6,301 bases of DNA from DATKWS01 sp035529435 (GTDB lineage: Bacteria > Krumholzibacteriota > Krumholzibacteriia > Krumholzibacteriales > Krumholzibacteriaceae), in the NCBI GenBank assembly GCA_035529435.1, contig DATKWS010000071.1, positions 1 through 6,301 on the forward strand. Reading direction: 5' to 3'. The notes beneath the pieces were generated by a model that worked only from the letters and a program-made list of their open reading frames with translations, was not told the DNA's origin and searched no databases. The translations under genes and the position numbers were made by a program. Positions 5,295 through 6,301 of the stretch are shown here, piece after piece; the stretch's first letter is position 1, and the number at the start of each line of letters is the position of its first letter.

Positions 5295-6301
5295 CTAGAA
5301 GCTCACCTTGACCCCGCCGACCACGTTTCTCGGCGGGGCGTAGATGGTATAGTCGCCGAATGGCCCGAGATAATCGCCCGGATTGGCGATCAGCCAATTC
5401 CTGAAATCCTGATTCGTGTCGTCCCATGCTACGAGGTTCCGCTGGTCGAAGAGATTGGTGACGCGGAGGTAGAGATCCGTATCCAGTCCTAAGATATCGA
5501 ATATCTTGTGTATTTCCAGATCGACGCTGCTTATCGAGGGATAACGTGTGTTGTTGCGTGCCGGTTTCTTCGACAACTTGCCCGGATCGGTGTATGGAGC
5601 ACCCGTCGCGTAGTTGATCGTCGCATTGACACTGAAATTGCCTGCAATGCCGTATCCCCCGGTGAGCAGAAACGAGTGCCTCCGGTCCCAATCGAGGTAG
5701 AACTGCTGCGTTGGAAACTCCTCGACTTCGAACCTTCTCAGGAATCCCTCCACCACGTTCGAGCTGAAGCCTTTTGCAACCATGAACGTGTAGGCTCCGT
5801 GATAGTGCCAGTTATTGAATTGGCGCCTCCTGAGGTTGATCTCGAATCCCCGGACGTTTCCATACCCAATGTTCATGAAGGTAACGTAATTCGCCTCGCT
5901 CTGCGGATTGGATACAGCCTCCGGACCGACGGTCACCGTCTCGAACATGTCCGTGATGTCCTTGTAGTAGAAGGTGACATCGACGGCGGTATTGGTGCTC
6001 AACAGATGGTTGACCCCGATCTCGTATGCGACGGTTTTCTCGGCTTCGAGGTCGGCGTTTCCGGCGAGGAGCCAGTACCCTCCCACATTGAACTTCTCGT
6101 TCTCGTAGAGGTAATCGAAGGAAGGCATCTGGAAGAAATGTCCGTACTGCATATGCAGGTAACTATCATCGGAAATCGGGTAAGAAGCGCCGAGCCGGGG
6201 GCTCAGTTTCCACTTCACCGTTGCATCCGCCAATCCCCCCCCGAGATAGTTACCCTCGTCATCGTACCGTTCGATCTCGATCGGCGCCTCGTCTCGGTCC
6301 G
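5295..6301 (-). CDS. TonB-dependent outer-membrane receptor, C-terminal part
   Basis: The frame is open from the right edge of the window to a TAG at 5295-5297, giving 334 residues of the barrel; the signal peptide, plug domain and early strands lie outside. Family hallmarks visible are GNADLEAEKTVAYEIGV (visible residues 80-96, the GNP-LKPE-yElG signature), LDWDRRHSF (202-210), and VDLEIHKIFDI followed by LRVTNLFDQRN (about 269-298). The protein ends GGVKVSF with the terminal phenylalanine used by the BAM machinery. Such receptors import iron chelates, cobalamin, glycans or peptides across the outer membrane using TonB/ExbBD energy; ligand specificity lies in loops and cannot be read here. 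A TTG at 6233 is only an internal leucine codon, since homologous barrel sequence (NYLGGGLADATVKW) runs through it. It is the first visible gene of the operon with the 618-residue secreted protein and PorV-like barrel. An 8-G tract interrupts the visible N-terminal end. Confidence 0.9.
   Translation of the reverse strand, partial: DRDEAPIEIERYDDEGNYLGGGLADATVKWKLSPRLGASYPISDDSYLHMQYGHFFQMPSFDYLYENEKFNVGGYWLLAGNADLEAEKTVAYEIGVNHLLSTNTAVDVTFYYKDITDMFETVTVGPEAVSNPQSEANYVTFMNIGYGNVRGFEINLRRRQFNNWHYHGAYTFMVAKGFSSNVVEGFLRRFEVEEFPTQQFYLDWDRRHSFLLTGGYGIAGNFSVNATINYATGAPYTDPGKLSKKPARNNTRYPSISSVDLEIHKIFDILGLDTDLYLRVTNLFDQRNLVAWDDTNQDFRNWLIANPGDYLGPFGDYTIYAPPRNVVGGVKVSF
6235..6242 (-). repeat. Poly-G(8) tract inside the TonB receptor gene
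   Basis: Eight consecutive Gs on the minus strand encode the Gly-Gly-Gly in NYLGGGLAD at the beginning of a barrel strand or loop. Homopolymeric G tracts of this length in surface-protein genes are known sites of slipped-strand mispairing in several bacteria. In this copy the frame is intact. Confidence 0.6.

Noticed and set aside
4527..5492. Long plus-strand open frame (321 codons) opposite the 618-residue gene
   Set aside because: It is antisense to a well-supported secreted protein, spans the stop of the TonB receptor and the intergenic gap, and its translation lacks any domain, signal peptide or convincing ribosome binding site. It looks like a shadow frame of GC-rich coding DNA.
4930..5691. 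Minus-strand open frame (253 codons) bridging the TonB receptor and 618-residue gene
   Set aside because: It overlaps both genes in a different frame, and its translation is rich in Arg/Gln/Gly with no domain. The frames it overlaps carry clear family motifs.
6231..6233. TTG at 6233 as the start of the TonB receptor
   Set aside because: The frame stays open to the window edge, the upstream residues are plausible receptor sequence, and a start here would remove the signal peptide and plug domain.
1..6301. CRISPR array, tRNA/rRNA, insertion sequence or prophage
   Set aside because: No regularly spaced direct repeats, cloverleaf-type segments, transposase-like proteins or terminal inverted repeats were seen; nearly all of the window is explained by five protein genes.

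Overview
The window looks like chromosomal DNA from a Gram-negative bacterium, probably in or near the FCB superphylum (Fibrobacterota-Chlorobiota-Bacteroidota) or an allied uncultured phylum such as Krumholzibacteriota, Eisenbacteria, Latescibacterota or KSB1. This placement is inferred from protein style: a TonB-dependent outer-membrane barrel, a PorV/PorQ-like barrel, and secreted beta-rich proteins with 'PNPFNPST'-type and 'APNPYIGS'-type C-terminal tails. The DNA is moderately GC-rich, and strong GGGAGG-type ribosome binding sites precede all three genes whose starts are visible. No phage, insertion sequence, CRISPR, tRNA or rRNA was seen.

Layout. At the left edge (1-241, plus strand) is the C-terminal part of a cytochrome P460-type c-heme protein with a CxxCH motif. 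It converges, with a 27-bp gap, on everything else, which lies on the minus strand. Read in the direction of transcription (right to left) the minus strand carries: the C-terminal 334 residues of a TonB-dependent receptor (5295-6301, cut by the window edge); a 618-residue secreted, tryptophan-rich protein with an Fn3-like region and a C-terminal sorting-type tail (3417-5273); a 344-residue PorV/PorQ-family barrel (2350-3384); an intrinsic terminator (2322-2344); a 236-bp gap with candidate promoter elements; and a 614-residue secreted modular protein (269-2113).

The first three minus-strand genes are separated by only 21 and 32 bp and end at the terminator, so they read as one operon. By homology this pairs an energised outer-membrane transporter, a surface-exposed partner, and a barrel of the family that in type IX secretion carries tailed proteins to the cell surface. 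The simplest model is a surface uptake or binding complex whose middle component is exported with help from its own PorV-like partner. The substrate cannot be read from the sequence. The 614-residue gene appears to be a separate transcription unit. It consists of two copies of a six-cysteine module plus a Big_5-like Ig domain, followed by a FlgD/Por-secretion-type tail. I do not recognise the cysteine module as a named family.
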